From Bacteroidales bacterium (lineage in GTDB: Bacteria; Bacteroidota; Bacteroidia; Bacteroidales; UBA932), in NCBI GenBank assembly GCA_029098505.1, contig JAQXOE010000002.1, forward strand, positions 1 through 64,000: a DNA stretch of 64,000 nt, given 5' to 3'. A model generated the notes under the pieces. That model saw only the letters and a program-made list of their open reading frames with translations. It did no database searches and had not been told where the DNA came from. The position numbers were made by a program, and so were the translations under genes. Below, piece after piece: positions 63,790-64,000 of this stretch. The first letter of the stretch is position 1. Every line of letters starts with the position of its first letter.

Positions 63790-63796
63790 TGCACAT
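63790..63796 (+). promoter_or_regulatory. Candidate leader-RNA pairing segment
   Basis: TGCACAT (63790-63796) is the exact reverse complement of ATGTGCA at 63721-63727, the start of the leader peptide. Such pairing between the leader start and a downstream segment is typical of the 1:2 stem in attenuators. An unambiguous antiterminator stem with the terminator's first arm was not found. Confidence 0.45.
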
Positions 63797-63811
63797 TTAT
63801 GAGAAAAACAG

Positions 63812-63846
63812 AAGCTGCCCGGAAGTGATTCGGACAGCTTTTTTTT
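63812..63846 (+). terminator. Intrinsic terminator (attenuator) before pheA
   Basis: AAGCTGCCCG (63812-63821) pairs with CGGACAGCTT (63831-63840) at 9 of 10 positions (one C.A mismatch), 9-nt loop, followed by eight T residues (63839-63846). It lies between the leader peptide and the pheA start, the position expected for an attenuator. Confidence 0.85.
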
Positions 63847-63899
63847 AATCCTAAACGATATTGATTTTTCAAGTATAAAAACTTGACCAACACTTACTT

Positions 63900-64000
63900 A
63901 TGAAGAAGGTAGCTATACAGGGCTTTTCCGGATGCTTTCACGAGGAAGCTGCCAGGAAATACTACTGGGACGAAGATTTGCGGATGGTTGAATGCGACAG
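63900..64000 (+). CDS. pheA: Prephenate dehydratase, 5' part (cut by window edge)
   Basis: The last 101 bases translate as MKKVAIQGFSGCFHEEAARKYY... and run off the window (33 complete codons). VAIQG-x-x-G-x-F/Y-H-E-x-A-A is the N-terminal pattern of prephenate dehydratase, which converts prephenate to phenylpyruvate in phenylalanine biosynthesis. The ATG at 63900 lies 54 nt after the attenuator T tract. The Phe/Tyr-rich leader upstream supports the call independently. Confidence 0.85.
   Translation, partial: MKKVAIQGFSGCFHEEAARKYYWDEDLRMVECD

Overview
The window is bacterial chromosome from the phylum Bacteroidota, most probably a gut-type member of the order Bacteroidales. The evidence is lineage-typical proteins (a Rho factor with a long disordered insert, a lipoprotein TamA/TamL, a Bacteroidota-style LptD, a PPi-dependent phosphofructokinase, an Ig-like lipoprotein, a GIN-domain protein, DUF3467, an RluA enzyme with an N-terminal extension) and repeated promoters of the Bacteroidota primary-sigma type, TTTG-N19-TAnnTTTG. 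A cysteate synthase suggests sulfonolipid chemistry. The exact genus cannot be read from the window. Coding density is high. I see no tRNA, rRNA, CRISPR array, insertion sequence or prophage.

Layout. 1-8253 is a leftward cluster: lptD, rho, a fused S51 peptidase/ATP-grasp protein and mnmE (cut by the window edge). 8318-13221 runs rightward: cell-wall amidase, dnaA, pepD, rpe. birA faces it with overlapping 3' ends and is divergent from rsfS-ftsH-cdsA-psd (13880-17732). 17742-27096 is a leftward, translationally coupled block: ligA, yihY, relA/spoT, Ig-like lipoprotein, outer-membrane barrel, ispG. Then come pfp (-), a glycosidase (+), an rRNA methyltransferase (-), tamL (+), rarA (-) and a GNAT protein (-). 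36225-44263 is rightward: two small exported barrel-like proteins, a Na+/H+ antiporter, then rlmD, Ca2+/Na+ antiporter, cysteate synthase and mscS. 44269-46722 holds a PlsC-like acyltransferase and queA (-). 47231-50016 holds an XRE regulator, pyrD and cinA (+). 50420-58074 is a leftward run valS-tatA-tatC-abcF-GIN protein-dipeptidase. 58159-60945 is DUF3467-kdsC-maf-DUF4932-like (+). The right end has an RluA enzyme, an acidic hypothetical protein, a thioesterase (-) and the beginning of pheA.

Main items beyond ordinary gene content: (1) a pheA attenuator at the right end, made of a promoter, an 18-codon leader peptide with eight Phe/Tyr codons, an intrinsic terminator and then prephenate dehydratase; (2) a predicted antisense-oriented small RNA at about 61000-61122 (-), with an exact TTTG-N19-TACCTTTG promoter and a hairpin/T9 terminator; (3) four intergenic 35-bp elements, each made of two 14-bp palindromes (consensus TAACA-N4-TGTTA) whose starts are exactly 21 bp apart; (4) a 403-bp gap after cinA with a 20-pair hairpin, a 23-nt direct repeat and a perfect 30-bp palindrome; (5) a single-polypeptide peptidase S51/ATP-grasp fusion.

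All coordinates and motif spacings were read by eye. Functions are family assignments from recognisable motifs; no database search was possible.
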